Positions 7,117-15,959 of a stretch of DNA of 64,000 nucleotides are shown piece after piece. Made by a program: the position numbers and the translations under genes. Numbering within the stretch: position 1 is the stretch's first letter; each line of letters opens with the position of its first letter. The notes under the pieces are model-generated. The model was given only the letters and a program-made list of their open reading frames with translations, was not told where the DNA came from and searched no databases. The stretch spans positions 3,472,001 through 3,536,000 of the forward strand of contig NZ_CP070969.1 of assembly GCF_017086365.1 (NCBI RefSeq). Reading direction: 5' to 3'. The DNA comes from Paenibacillus tianjinensis (GTDB taxonomy: Bacteria > Bacillota > Bacilli > Paenibacillales > Paenibacillaceae).

Positions 7117-8859
7117 TTGTTCTCCGTACTCCGCGATCTCGGCTGGTTTTTCCGCCGGGAAAAAAGGCGCTATTCTGTTGGCCTTATTCTATTAATTGTA
7201 GTTGGTGTATTGGAACTGCTGCCTCCTCGTCTGCTTGGCAATGCCATCGATGAAATCGTACGCGGTTCGATCACCTCAGGTTCCTTGATGAAATACATCG
7301 GACTGATTGTTCTAATGATGCTCATTATTTATTGGATCACTTACATCTGGATGCACAAGCTGTTCGGGGGCTCCAACCTGGTAGAACGACTGCTGCGCTC
7401 CCGGTTCATGAACCATCTGATGACGATGACTCCCTCCTTCTTCGAAAAAAACCGCACCGGTGACCTTATGGCCCGGGCAACCAATGACATCCGCGCCGTA
7501 GCAACAACCGTCGGCTTCGGGATGCTGACGCTGGTGGACTCAACAGTCTATCTGTCCGTAGTGCTGCTAGCGATGGGATTTCTGGTCAGCTGGAAGCTGA
7601 CGCTTGCGGCAGTTCTGCCGCTTCCGCTGATCGCGGTGGCTATGGTTTTCTACGGCAAGGCGATCCACGACCGCTACAGCCTGGCACAGGACGCCTTCGG
7701 TGACATGAACGACCAGGTGCTGGAATCGGTATCCGGTGTGCGCGTAATCCGTGCTTATGTGCAGGAAAGACTTGATCAGAAACGTTTTGCCGACATTACG
7801 GATGATGTATACCGCAAAAACATGGCAGTGGCAAAGGTCGATGCCTTCTTTGAGCCGACTATCCGCTTCTGCGTAGGACTTAGCTACATAATTGCCCTCA
7901 CTTATGGAATCTATCTTGTCTTCCGTAATCAAATTACACTTGGTGACCTTGTTTCCTTCAATATGTATCTTGGGATGATCGTCTGGCCGATGTTCGCCAT
8001 CGGTGAGCTGATCAATATTATGCAGCGCGGCGGCGCCTCACTTGAGCGGATCGATGAAACCACAAACACCCGTCCGGATGTGGAGGATGTCGCCCACCCG
8101 GTTCCAGTGGTCCAGCCAACAAGTATTGAACTAAAGGATGTAACCTTCCGCTACCCGACTTCAACTGTCGATAATCTCAGCGGAGTGAGCTTCTCCCTGT
8201 CCCAGGGGCAGACGCTGGGTGTAGTTGGCCGTACCGGCAGCGGTAAATCTACGCTGCTGAAGCAGCTGCTGCATGAATATCCGGCCGGCCAAGGTGAAAT
8301 CAGAATCTCTGATGTTCCTATTCAGAACATCGCACTGGACCGCCTGCACAGCTGGATGGGCTATGTCCCGCAGGAGCAGATCTTATTCTCCAAGTCTGTG
8401 CGTGAGAACATCCAGTTCGGCCACCATAACGCCAGTGATGAGCTGATTATGCAAGCGATCACGGCAGCCGCCTTCCAGAATGACCTGGGTACCTTGTCTG
8501 ACGGTCTGGATACACTGGTCGGCGAACGTGGCGTCTCCCTCTCCGGAGGACAGAAGCAGCGAGTTTCGATCTCCAGAGCGTTCATCGCGAATCCCGACAT
8601 TCTGATTCTGGATGATGCGCTGTCCGCCGTTGACGCGCGTACCGAAGCCCGGATTATCGGTAATATCCGCGAGGAACGCGCCGGCAAAACTACACTGATC
8701 TCCACCCACCGCCTCTCTGCTGTTGAGCATGCCGATCTGATCGTCGTGCTGGATAACGGGCATATTATTGAACGCGGAACACATCAGGAGTTGCTGGCCA
8801 TGAACGGATGGTACCGTGAACAATTTGACCGCCAGCAGGTGGAGAATAATTTAGACTAA
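7117..8859 (+). CDS. bmrC: Multidrug ABC exporter subunit BmrC
   Basis: 580 residues from a TTG start that follows AAGGAAGGGA. The beginning MFSVLRDLGWFF matches the BmrC (YheI) family. Exporter helices occupy 1-310. The ATPase has GRTGSGKST, LSGGQKQR and LILDDALSAVD. The Walker B is followed by Asp (LDD) in place of the usual Glu, which marks the degenerate subunit of heterodimeric exporters. It pairs with BmrD, encoded 32 nt downstream. Expression is probably gated by the leader attenuator. Confidence 0.9.
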   Translation: MFSVLRDLGWFFRREKRRYSVGLILLIVVGVLELLPPRLLGNAIDEIVRGSITSGSLMKYIGLIVLMMLIIYWITYIWMHKLFGGSNLVERLLRSRFMNHLMTMTPSFFEKNRTGDLMARATNDIRAVATTVGFGMLTLVDSTVYLSVVLLAMGFLVSWKLTLAAVLPLPLIAVAMVFYGKAIHDRYSLAQDAFGDMNDQVLESVSGVRVIRAYVQERLDQKRFADITDDVYRKNMAVAKVDAFFEPTIRFCVGLSYIIALTYGIYLVFRNQITLGDLVSFNMYLGMIVWPMFAIGELINIMQRGGASLERIDETTNTRPDVEDVAHPVPVVQPTSIELKDVTFRYPTSTVDNLSGVSFSLSQGQTLGVVGRTGSGKSTLLKQLLHEYPAGQGEIRISDVPIQNIALDRLHSWMGYVPQEQILFSKSVRENIQFGHHNASDELIMQAITAAAFQNDLGTLSDGLDTLVGERGVSLSGGQKQRVSISRAFIANPDILILDDALSAVDARTEARIIGNIREERAGKTTLISTHRLSAVEHADLIVVLDNGHIIERGTHQELLAMNGWYREQFDRQQVENNLD

Positions 8860-8891
8860 TTCATGAATACCATATTAGGGAGGTGTCACCG

Positions 8892-10982
8892 TTGACACAG
8901 AGTACAGGCAAACGTCTGCTGCAGTACGCACTGACTGCCAAAAAAACCTTCATCGCAGCGCTTCTGCTGCTCACCATCGGCGTAGCGGCTGAGCTGGCGG
9001 GTCCTTTTATAGCCAAGAACATGATTGACAACCATCTCCTCGGGATTGAGAAGCCATACTTTCAGACCTCCTCTTCCGAAGATGCGGCTGAATATAAGAA
9101 TAACTTCTATAAACGCGGCGACCGTTTTGCCGGGGGTGAAGCCAAAGGCAAGGAGATCCGCCTGCTGCAGGTAGGCAAGAGCTTCTATTTCATCAACGAG
9201 GCAGTCAGCCAATCCGACGGGGACCGTTCCTTCAAGGATGGGGAGCTGCAGATCAAGTACGGGGATCAAATCTCCGTCTATCCTGCTGTAAAGCTGTCCG
9301 CAGATGAATTATTTGCTTTTTATAAGCCTGAATTTCCGGGGATTTATGAGCTGGTGGGGCTGTATGCCATCTTCCTGGTCATTTCAATTCTCGCCGAATT
9401 CGGCAAAACCTACTGGCTGCAATCGTCAGCCAATCAGGTCATCCGCAAGCTGCGGACCGACGTATACGCTCATATCCAGCGGCTTCCGGTATACTTTTTT
9501 GACAATCTGCCTGCAGGAAAGGTTGTCTCCCGGGTCACCAATGACACGGAAGCAGTGAAAGACCTGTTTATTGCAGTACTATCCAATTTCAGCACAGGCA
9601 TTATTAATATCATTGGCGTGTATGTTGCCCTGTTCCTGCTCGATGTACGGCTTGGCCTGATCAGCTTGTTCATTGTGCCGATTATTGTCCTGTGGATCGT
9701 GCTGTACCGCAAAGTTGCCACTAAATACAATACGATCATCCGCTCACGGCTGAGTGAAATTAATGCCATTATCAATGAATCCATCCAAGGGATGTCGATC
9801 ATCCGGATTTTCCGCCGCCAGAAGCAGAGCCGCGAAGAATTCGAGCATCTCAACGATGATTATATGAAATATCAGAACAAAATGCTTAATCTGAATGCCC
9901 TCACCTCCCACAATCTCGTGAACTCACTGCGTAATCTCTCCTTTGTGCTGGTGCTGTGGTATTTCGGATTCGGCAGTCTAAGCGGGTCCACCTTCGTATC
10001 GCTAGGTGTCCTCTATGCTTTTGTCGACGTGCTCGGGCGCATGTTCCAGCCGATTACCGGTATGGTTAACCAGCTCGCGAACCTGGATAGCTCCATGGTC
10101 TCCGCAGGCCGCGTATTTACACTGATGGATGAGCCGGGTGAGCCGGTTACTGACGGTACGATGCCGCGTTACAAGGGAAATGTGGTTTTCAATAACGTCT
10201 CCTTTGCTTACAAAAAAGATTTCGTCCTGCGTGATATATCCTTTGAAGCACGTCCGGGTGAAACGGTAGCTTTGGTCGGCCACACCGGTTCAGGAAAAAG
10301 CTCGATCATCAATCTGCTGTTCCGCTTCTATGATCCGCAGCGTGGAACAATCACGATTGACGGCCAGGAGGTGACTTCTATTCCTAAGCAGTGGCTGCGC
10401 AGCCACATGGGAATCGTGCTTCAAGACCCGTATCTTTTCACCGGCACCATTGCTTCCAATGTCAGTCTCGGGGATGAACGCATCAGCCGGGAGCGGGTAG
10501 AACGGGCACTGCGTGAAGTCGGTGCGGATAAACTGCTGTCCCATCTCCCGCTCGGATTCGATGAACCGGTTGTAGAGAAAGGCAGTACACTATCAGCCGG
10601 CCAGCGCCAGCTCATCTCCTTCGCCCGGGCACTTTCGTTCGATCCGGCAATCCTTATTCTGGATGAGGCTACCTCCAATATCGATACCGAAACGGAGAGT
10701 ATTATTCAGGAAGCGCTGGAGGTGCTTAAGAAAGGCCGCACCACCTTTATCATCGCCCACCGCCTGTCGACCATCCGCAGCGCAGACCAGATTCTGGTGC
10801 TGCACCACGGAGAGATCGTTGAGCGCGGCAGCCATGATGAGCTGATGGCGCTGGGCGGCCGTTACTTCCGGATGTACCAGCTTCAGCTCGGTGCAGGCGC
10901 TGCGGGCACAGCAGAAACTCCAGTAGAGTTTGCAGAGCCTTCCGCAGCTGCGCTACTTCAGCCTTCGCTTAAGCAAGGGTAA
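8892..10982 (+). CDS. bmrD: Multidrug ABC exporter subunit BmrD
   Basis: 696 residues. A TTG at 8892 is preferred because GGGAGGTG sits 6 nt before it; the GTG at 8883 lies inside that ribosome binding site. The long insert between the first two helices (residues about 50-145) is characteristic of BmrD/YheH. ATPase motifs: GHTGSGKSS, LSAGQRQL (an altered signature) and ILILDEATSNID with the catalytic Glu. This is the catalytic half of the BmrC-BmrD drug exporter. The Ala/Pro-rich tail of about 35 residues is extra compared with the B. subtilis protein. Confidence 0.9.
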   Translation: MTQSTGKRLLQYALTAKKTFIAALLLLTIGVAAELAGPFIAKNMIDNHLLGIEKPYFQTSSSEDAAEYKNNFYKRGDRFAGGEAKGKEIRLLQVGKSFYFINEAVSQSDGDRSFKDGELQIKYGDQISVYPAVKLSADELFAFYKPEFPGIYELVGLYAIFLVISILAEFGKTYWLQSSANQVIRKLRTDVYAHIQRLPVYFFDNLPAGKVVSRVTNDTEAVKDLFIAVLSNFSTGIINIIGVYVALFLLDVRLGLISLFIVPIIVLWIVLYRKVATKYNTIIRSRLSEINAIINESIQGMSIIRIFRRQKQSREEFEHLNDDYMKYQNKMLNLNALTSHNLVNSLRNLSFVLVLWYFGFGSLSGSTFVSLGVLYAFVDVLGRMFQPITGMVNQLANLDSSMVSAGRVFTLMDEPGEPVTDGTMPRYKGNVVFNNVSFAYKKDFVLRDISFEARPGETVALVGHTGSGKSSIINLLFRFYDPQRGTITIDGQEVTSIPKQWLRSHMGIVLQDPYLFTGTIASNVSLGDERISRERVERALREVGADKLLSHLPLGFDEPVVEKGSTLSAGQRQLISFARALSFDPAILILDEATSNIDTETESIIQEALEVLKKGRTTFIIAHRLSTIRSADQILVLHHGEIVERGSHDELMALGGRYFRMYQLQLGAGAAGTAETPVEFAEPSAAALLQPSLKQG

Positions 10983-11014
10983 GCCACACTGCCTATAGCC
11001 TGGAATCCAAATGA

Positions 11015-11046
11015 GACAGTCCTTAGTTATGAGGACTGTCTTTTTT
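11015..11046 (+). terminator. Terminator of the bmrCD operon
   Basis: GACAGTCCT pairs with AGGACTGTC around an 8-nt loop and is followed by TTTTTT. Confidence 0.9.
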
Positions 11047-11109
11047 ACTGTCTTTTTAGAGAGAACCGAACCTAATCATCCCCGGCCGGGTGCCAGCAGA
11101 AGAATTACA

Positions 11110-11138
11110 TTGAAGATGGAACATTTGTTCTATATAAT
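11110..11138 (+). promoter_or_regulatory. Promoter of the YcaQ-type gene
   Basis: TTGAAG (11110-11115), a 17-bp spacer and TATAAT (11133-11138). The leader is about 30 nt. Confidence 0.7.
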
Positions 11139-11173
11139 GGTAAACAATACATAAATGAACGGAGGAATCTAAT

Positions 11174-12451
11174 GTGATTACCTACAGACTGAGCAAGCAG
11201 CAGGCCCGGATGTTTTTACTTCATCACCAGCGTCTGGTACCTGGTGCTCTTGGTGGCAGTAAGCAAAGTATTGTGGAGTATGTCCGTCATGTTGGCTGTA
11301 TTCAATATGATCCGCTCAGCATTGCCGGACATAATCATGAGCTTGTGCTTCAGGCACGTGTTCCGGGTTTTGACCCCGGGCTGGCGAATGAATTGCTGTA
11401 CACAGATAGAGTACTGTACGATGGCTGGGATAAGAATATGTCGATCTACTGCACAGAGGACTGGCCCTATTTTCAACGGTTAAGAGATCAGGCGTTAGCT
11501 CGGCAGCAAGGAAATGAAGTTCTGCTGAAGACGATAATGCAAGTACGGGAAGCGCTGATCGAGCGCGGGCCGCTGTCTTCTCTGGACCTGGAAGGGAAAG
11601 AGAAAATGAACTGGGCCTGGGCTCCGGCCAGAATTACGCGTGCTGCACTGGAAACGATGTATTTCCGGGGCGAAGTTTCCGTACACCACCGTGTACATAC
11701 CCGCCGTTATTACGATTTTACAGCCAATCTGCTGCCGGAACGTATACTAAATGCCGATGAGCCTAATCCCACACAAGAGCAATATAATGACTGGTATGTG
11801 CTGAGGCGGATAGGCAGTATCGGGCTTCTGTGGAACAAATCCGGTGACGGCTGGCTCGGCATTTCCGGGCTGAAGAGCAAAGAGCGGACTGCGGCTGTAC
11901 AGCGCCTGCTGCTGAATGACAGTATACGTGAGGTGCATGTTGAGGGTCTTAAGCTTCCGCTATATATGCGGAGTCTAGATGCACCGGAGCTTGAAGCAGT
12001 GCTGCTGCGGGAAGCTGCAGGAGCCGATCCGGCTGGAGACAAGAATGGAGGGAGATTCGCGGCTGCGCTGGCTCCGCTCGACAATCTGCTGTGGGACAGA
12101 GAGCTGATCCGGCAGCTGTTCGGGTTCCATTACCGCTGGGAGGTATACAAACCTGCAGCAGAACGGGAATTCGGCTATTATGTGCTGCCGCTGCTCTGCG
12201 GCGACCGTTTTGCAGCCAGATTTGAGCCGGTAATGAACCGGAAAAACGGTGTTCTGTCAATCAACAGCTGGTGGTGGGAGCCTGGCGAAACCCTCACCGC
12301 CGAGATGATCCCGGTGATCGCTGATGCTATCTCATCGCTGGCCCGCTGTAACAGAGCGGTCAGTGTATCCTTTTCACCTGAGGTCATCCAGGGCTGCGGT
12401 CTTCTGGAATTGTCGGATGCGGTAAATGACCTGTGCAATGCCCAAGCATAG
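11174..12451 (+). CDS. YcaQ-family winged-helix protein (putative DNA glycosylase)
   Basis: 425 residues. GTG start at 11174, 7 nt after GGAGGA; the overlapping ATG at 11172 is followed directly by TGA. Three winged-helix repeats make up the HTH_42 family to which E. coli YcaQ (crosslink-unhooking glycosylase) and AlkX belong. The segments VRHVGCIQYDPLSIAGHNHELVLQARV and YDGWDKNMSIY are typical. Own promoter, single gene. Repair activity is inferred from the family. Confidence 0.8.
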   Translation: MITYRLSKQQARMFLLHHQRLVPGALGGSKQSIVEYVRHVGCIQYDPLSIAGHNHELVLQARVPGFDPGLANELLYTDRVLYDGWDKNMSIYCTEDWPYFQRLRDQALARQQGNEVLLKTIMQVREALIERGPLSSLDLEGKEKMNWAWAPARITRAALETMYFRGEVSVHHRVHTRRYYDFTANLLPERILNADEPNPTQEQYNDWYVLRRIGSIGLLWNKSGDGWLGISGLKSKERTAAVQRLLLNDSIREVHVEGLKLPLYMRSLDAPELEAVLLREAAGADPAGDKNGGRFAAALAPLDNLLWDRELIRQLFGFHYRWEVYKPAAEREFGYYVLPLLCGDRFAARFEPVMNRKNGVLSINSWWWEPGETLTAEMIPVIADAISSLARCNRAVSVSFSPEVIQGCGLLELSDAVNDLCNAQA

Positions 12452-12544
12452 AATTTAGTAACTCTTCTATAAACAAACAGGGGCTGTCCCATAAGCGGAT
12501 TTTCTATGCTCCGGAGACTGTCTTCTAAAATCACAAAAAAGTAA

Positions 12545-12587
12545 GCAGAGCAGCGATTCTCCCGTTATTGGAGGATCGCTGCTCTGC
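12545..12587 (-). terminator. Terminator of the IS1182-type remnant
   Basis: An almost perfect 18-bp stem starting GCAGAGCAGCGAT around CGTTATT. On the minus strand it runs into TTACTTTTTTG, just after the transposase stop codon. Confidence 0.7.
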
Positions 12588-12589
12588 GT

Positions 12590-12739
12590 TTAATGGTCAT
12601 TTGCTGCTTGCTTTAGCAGATTATGGGCAAGGGAAAGCCACCCGACTTCGAGGATCACTTTTTCCATCCCTCGAAGCAGAAATCGCCGGAATCCCCGGTT
12701 GTTCTTCCATTGTCCAAATACACTTTCTGGTTCCGTCAT
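12590..12739 (-). pseudogene. C-terminal fragment of an IS1182-family transposase
   Basis: Translation of the minus strand gives EPESVFGQWKNNRGFRRFLL, followed by a segment ending VGWLSLAHNLLKQAANDH and a stop. This is the conserved C-terminus of IS1182-type transposases. In-frame stop codons lie just upstream. About 60 nt further upstream a GGAGAGG with TTG opens a frame of eight codons (YNWTYDE, then stop), as if an internal deletion had joined the start and the end of the gene. Confidence 0.8.
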
Positions 12740-13075
12740 TCGTCATATGTCCAGTTGTACAAAAGAAACCTCTCCATTGAAATGGTTGCATATTACCAAA
12801 AGAGCGGTCTCTTTTTTTGCGTTTTTATTAATATTGTAGCCCATTCCCGCTTAAACAGCGGAGAGAACGGAACGATTGTGGAAAAGCGATAGCGTTCGCC
12901 TTGTGTCGGGATTTTCACCGCTAAGGAGAATGAAAAAAATCTGGGTACAACAGTTATTATGAACGAGACAGACTCCCCGTAATTGCAACTTCTTAGGTTA
13001 CTTTTGGCAATAATGGTGTAGTAGAGCTAAACCAAAACCAAAAGCAGAGCTAAACTGCAAAGGAGAGTCTGTATT

Positions 13076-14191
13076 ATGCAGGATGCCATGAAATACGTAG
13101 GATTAGACGTATCAAAAGAAAAAATTGCTGTAGCCGTTGCTGACGAAGGCAGAGAAAGTGCCCGATATTGGGGGATGGTTCCTCACAATGAATATCAGAT
13201 TCTAAAGGTACTTAAAAAATTGGGCCAACCTGAAGAACTAAGTATCTGTTATGAAGCTGGTCCAACGGGATATCCGCTAGTACGCTTGTTAAGCGCGCAT
13301 GGATACCACTGCATTGTCATTGCGCCATCCCTTATGCCAAGCCGCCCTGGAGAACGGGTGAAGACAGATCGCCGAGATGCCTTGCGGTTAGCTCAGTTAC
13401 TTCGGGCAGGTGAGTTAACAAGCGTACATGTGCCTACACCGGAAGAAGAGGCTCTCCGTGATTTGGTTCGGATGCGTGAAGACATCAAGGAAGATCGAAC
13501 GCGTATCCGGCAGCGAATCGGGAAGTTTCTTCTTCGGCACAATCTTTCACCAGAGGAATCAATTCGGCGCTGGACAAGGAAGTATCGACTATGGCTGGGG
13601 CGTATTCAACTAAAGTTTGCCGCTCAGCGTCTGGTCCTGCAGGAAATGTTATCTCAGATGGATGAAAATGAAGAACGACTCAAACGGATTGAGGCAGCCA
13701 TTCATAAAGAAGCTACGAGTGGTTACCAAGCTCCATTAATCCAAGCCCTTCAGACCTTGCGTGGAGTTGCGGAAACGACAGCCACAGGTATCGTAGCTGA
13801 GGTATGTTCATTCACTCGATTTGGAAATGCGAAGGCATTTATGGGCTACACGGGTTTAGTTCCACGAGAGTATTCAAGTGGTCAGACTCGATGGCAGGGA
13901 AAGATCACAAAATCCGGGAACACTCACCTTCGCCGCTTGTTGGTAGAAGCCGCTTGGAGCTATCGCTATAGACCAGCACTGCAGGGAGAGATAAAAAAGC
14001 GCCAGCAAGGCCAAGATCCTGAAATTCAGTCGATTTCTTGGAAGGCACAACATCGACTACATCGAAAATACACGACGATGCTATCCAAGGGGAAACCTAG
14101 TGGAAAAGCAATTGTAGCTGTAGCAAGGGAGTTAAGTGGGTTTATTTGGTCTGTTGCTCGAGAAATCGAAGAAACCAGAAGACAGGGATAA
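13076..14191 (+). CDS. IS110-family transposase (DEDD)
   Basis: 371 residues. The RuvC-like N-terminal domain carries D11 (GLDVSK), E60 (YEAGPTGY), D98 and D101 (KTDRRDA), the DEDD set. The C-terminal transposase_20 domain contains GVAETTATGIVAEV, FMGYTGLVPREYSSGQ and KSGNTHLRRLLVEAAW, with the serine-containing YSSG motif. Preceded by AAAGGAGAG. The frame is intact, so the element could be active. IS110 enzymes use an element-encoded guide RNA for target choice. Confidence 0.93.
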   Translation: MQDAMKYVGLDVSKEKIAVAVADEGRESARYWGMVPHNEYQILKVLKKLGQPEELSICYEAGPTGYPLVRLLSAHGYHCIVIAPSLMPSRPGERVKTDRRDALRLAQLLRAGELTSVHVPTPEEEALRDLVRMREDIKEDRTRIRQRIGKFLLRHNLSPEESIRRWTRKYRLWLGRIQLKFAAQRLVLQEMLSQMDENEERLKRIEAAIHKEATSGYQAPLIQALQTLRGVAETTATGIVAEVCSFTRFGNAKAFMGYTGLVPREYSSGQTRWQGKITKSGNTHLRRLLVEAAWSYRYRPALQGEIKKRQQGQDPEIQSISWKAQHRLHRKYTTMLSKGKPSGKAIVAVARELSGFIWSVAREIEETRRQG

Positions 14192-14528
14192 GACAAAAAA
14201 CAACTGCCGGAGGAAAATGTTTGTGAGTTAAAAAAATCCCCAAGCCCCAATAGATAAAAGGTTTGAAAAGCTGAGTTAGAAGGCAAAGAGAAAAGCCGTA
14301 AGAGAGAATCCACGTAATCGCTATGTGCCTAGCCTTAGAGGTGAAGATGCACGTCAACAGTTCGTGGTGTACTTTCTGCAGACGGAGGGAAAACATGCGG
14401 TATACCAAATCCGCGAATATCAGACTGCTCACCGTCGATACCTTTTGCCTTCTAGTTCAGCTTGTTCACCCCATTTTGTCATAAAGGGGAATGAGAAAAA
14501 AACGAAGGAGTTACTATTGCGTTTGACA
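14192..14528 (+). ncRNA. Right non-coding end of the IS110-type element, candidate seekRNA/bridge RNA region
   Basis: 337 bp between the transposase stop codon and the right inverted repeat hold no convincing gene. In the IS1111 group this segment is the source of the guide RNA. I see short local stems but did not derive a fold or identify the guide loops. The role is inferred from family and position. Confidence 0.35.
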
Positions 14529-14742
14529 GTCTCGTTCATATCAGCGATTGGAACAACGTTTCGTTCGCGGAGCGTCCTCACCAAGCACAATCGTCTATCC
14601 AACTCCAAAAAAAGAAGGAGTGTCCCAGCCATTTCTGATGGCTTATGGGACACCCTATGGACGTTATGTATATCCATATACCTAGATGGCTATTCTAGCT
14701 ATACTTCTGCTGCCTGTAAAGTAGAATCCGCTAATATTCCTA

Positions 14743-15210
14743 TCATTCAATAAACCGCTCCTCTTCCAACCCCAGCTTCGTATACATCTCTGTGCAATAC
14801 CCCTGCAATTTAATTTCCAGTCTGCTGGCCTTGTTCTTAAATCTTTTCAGCTCGCGGATCATATGCGCCCTTCCCCCCGGCGTAAAGGTCTCCTGGATTC
14901 GCTCCTTGAAATAATCATGAACGATGTGATTGCGCTGCTTCCAAACGGCCTGCAGCTGGTTCGTCTCTTCTTCTGAGAATGGAAAATGATGCTGGATTTC
15001 TTTGATGAGCTGGCCGAGTGAATTGCTGAGTTTGCGCTGATACAAATCAGCGAGATCCGCTTCTGTAGGCGTTTTCCCCTGAGACAGCTTCGTGAGCAGC
15101 AGCAGGTTGGTCAGCTGCTGTTCCAGAGCCTGACAATAATAGACTGCCAGTCCGAAATAAGCAAATAGCTCTTTGGATTGTTCACTCTCCGGTAGTTGTG
15201 TATCCTTCAT
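14743..15210 (-). CDS. Small helical protein with a HEPN-like RNHIVH motif
   Basis: 155 residues, all-helical in appearance. Residues around 88-97 read KQRNHIVHDYF, matching the R-x4-6-H motif of HEPN domains, and the N-terminal helices (LFAYFGLAVYYCQALEQQLTNLL) are consistent with that fold. HEPN proteins are often RNases or toxin partners, but no nucleotidyltransferase partner is next to it. AGGGGAGG precedes the ATG. It lies 36 nt downstream of the ABC permease gene on the same strand. The family call is inference from one motif. Confidence 0.65.
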   Translation of the reverse strand: MKDTQLPESEQSKELFAYFGLAVYYCQALEQQLTNLLLLTKLSQGKTPTEADLADLYQRKLSNSLGQLIKEIQHHFPFSEEETNQLQAVWKQRNHIVHDYFKERIQETFTPGGRAHMIRELKRFKNKASRLEIKLQGYCTEMYTKLGLEEERFIE

Positions 15211-15245
15211 CTTTCCTCCCCTTCTTTATCTGTATATTTTATTGT

Positions 15246-15959
15246 TCATAAATTCTTGGCGTAATCCATGCGGCCCGAGCGGTACAAATAAAACCCGCAC
15301 AACAGTAAGATGTACACCAGAACATGGGCAAAGGAGCCAAGCAGACTCATAAAGGACAGCTCGTCCGCATTCATCAGCGCATTCATCATTGGTGCTGCCG
15401 GAGGTAAGAGCACACACACCGCCGGACCCGGAATGAGCTCTTCGAGCTTCTTGCCGCCGACGGACACAATTAGAATAATCAGGAGGATTCCAATAGCATA
15501 GCTGCTCTTCGGCACCCAGGAAGTCTGTAAATAGAGGGCAATGGATATACCGAGCATGCCAAGCAGCATATGTCCGGCAAAAGCAAGCGTCATGTGGTAA
15601 AGCCCGGCAGGTTCAACAAAGCTCCCGGTCACAACCGGATATACAACCACCAGCAGTGCCAGCACCAGTGTAAACAAAGCAAGCGTCAGTATCCCTCCCA
15701 GACCATATTTCACGGTACTCTGTAAATGAACAAGGATCACCTGCCGCTGCACCGCCTGTTCATGGTTAAGAAAGCTGAGTCCCATCCAGGCACATCCTAT
15801 AAACAGAATGATGGCGGTAGCCGCATAGCTGCTCATTACCGGATTAGGCTTATAGGTATAGAGAAAGAGCACGGAGATTACAATGGAGGCTACTGGTGCA
15901 AAATACCGCTGCGATGACGTATAACTCTTCAGCATATAGGTGATAAGCGGTCTCATCAT
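15246..15959 (-). CDS. ABC-2-type membrane subunit
   Basis: 237 residues with about six hydrophobic helices (for example TAIILFIGCAWMGLSFL and YAIGILLIILIVSVGG). No known substrate-specific motif. Its ATG overlaps the stop codon of the ATPase gene (ATGA), so the two subunits are translationally coupled and form one transporter. Confidence 0.8.
   Translation of the reverse strand: MMRPLITYMLKSYTSSQRYFAPVASIVISVLFLYTYKPNPVMSSYAATAIILFIGCAWMGLSFLNHEQAVQRQVILVHLQSTVKYGLGGILTLALFTLVLALLVVVYPVVTGSFVEPAGLYHMTLAFAGHMLLGMLGISIALYLQTSWVPKSSYAIGILLIILIVSVGGKKLEELIPGPAVCVLLPPAAPMMNALMNADELSFMSLLGSFAHVLVYILLLCGFYLYRSGRMDYAKNL

Larger units (their letters stand above)
12951..14545 (+). mobile_element. IS110-family element, IS1111-like group
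   Basis: Transposase at 13076-14191 with about 105 bp of left flank and about 340 bp of right non-coding flank. TATGAACGAGAC at 12958-12969 and its exact complement at 14529-14540 are 12-bp inverted repeats. Subterminal repeats of this size plus a long right flank are the features of the IS1111 group within IS110. Exact ends, a few bases outside the repeats, are estimated. It interrupts the IS1182-type remnant. Confidence 0.7.
12479..14655. mobile_element. Decayed IS1182-type element interrupted by an IS110-type element
   Basis: TGTCCCATAAGC at 12485-12496 and its exact complement at 14641-14652 mark the ends. Inside the left end, a minus-strand fragment encodes the last 47 or so codons of an IS1182-family transposase, followed by a strong terminator. 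The other coding parts are gone. An IS110-type element is nested within. The right end also folds on itself (GTGTCCCA-GCCAT with ATGGC-TTA-TGGGACAC). Boundaries rest on the 12-bp repeats. Confidence 0.6.

Noticed and set aside
14325..14753. Plus-strand open frame of 142 codons at the right end of the insertion zone
   Set aside because: It spans the right repeats of both mobile elements and continues into the spacer. No recognisable protein and no ribosome binding site.
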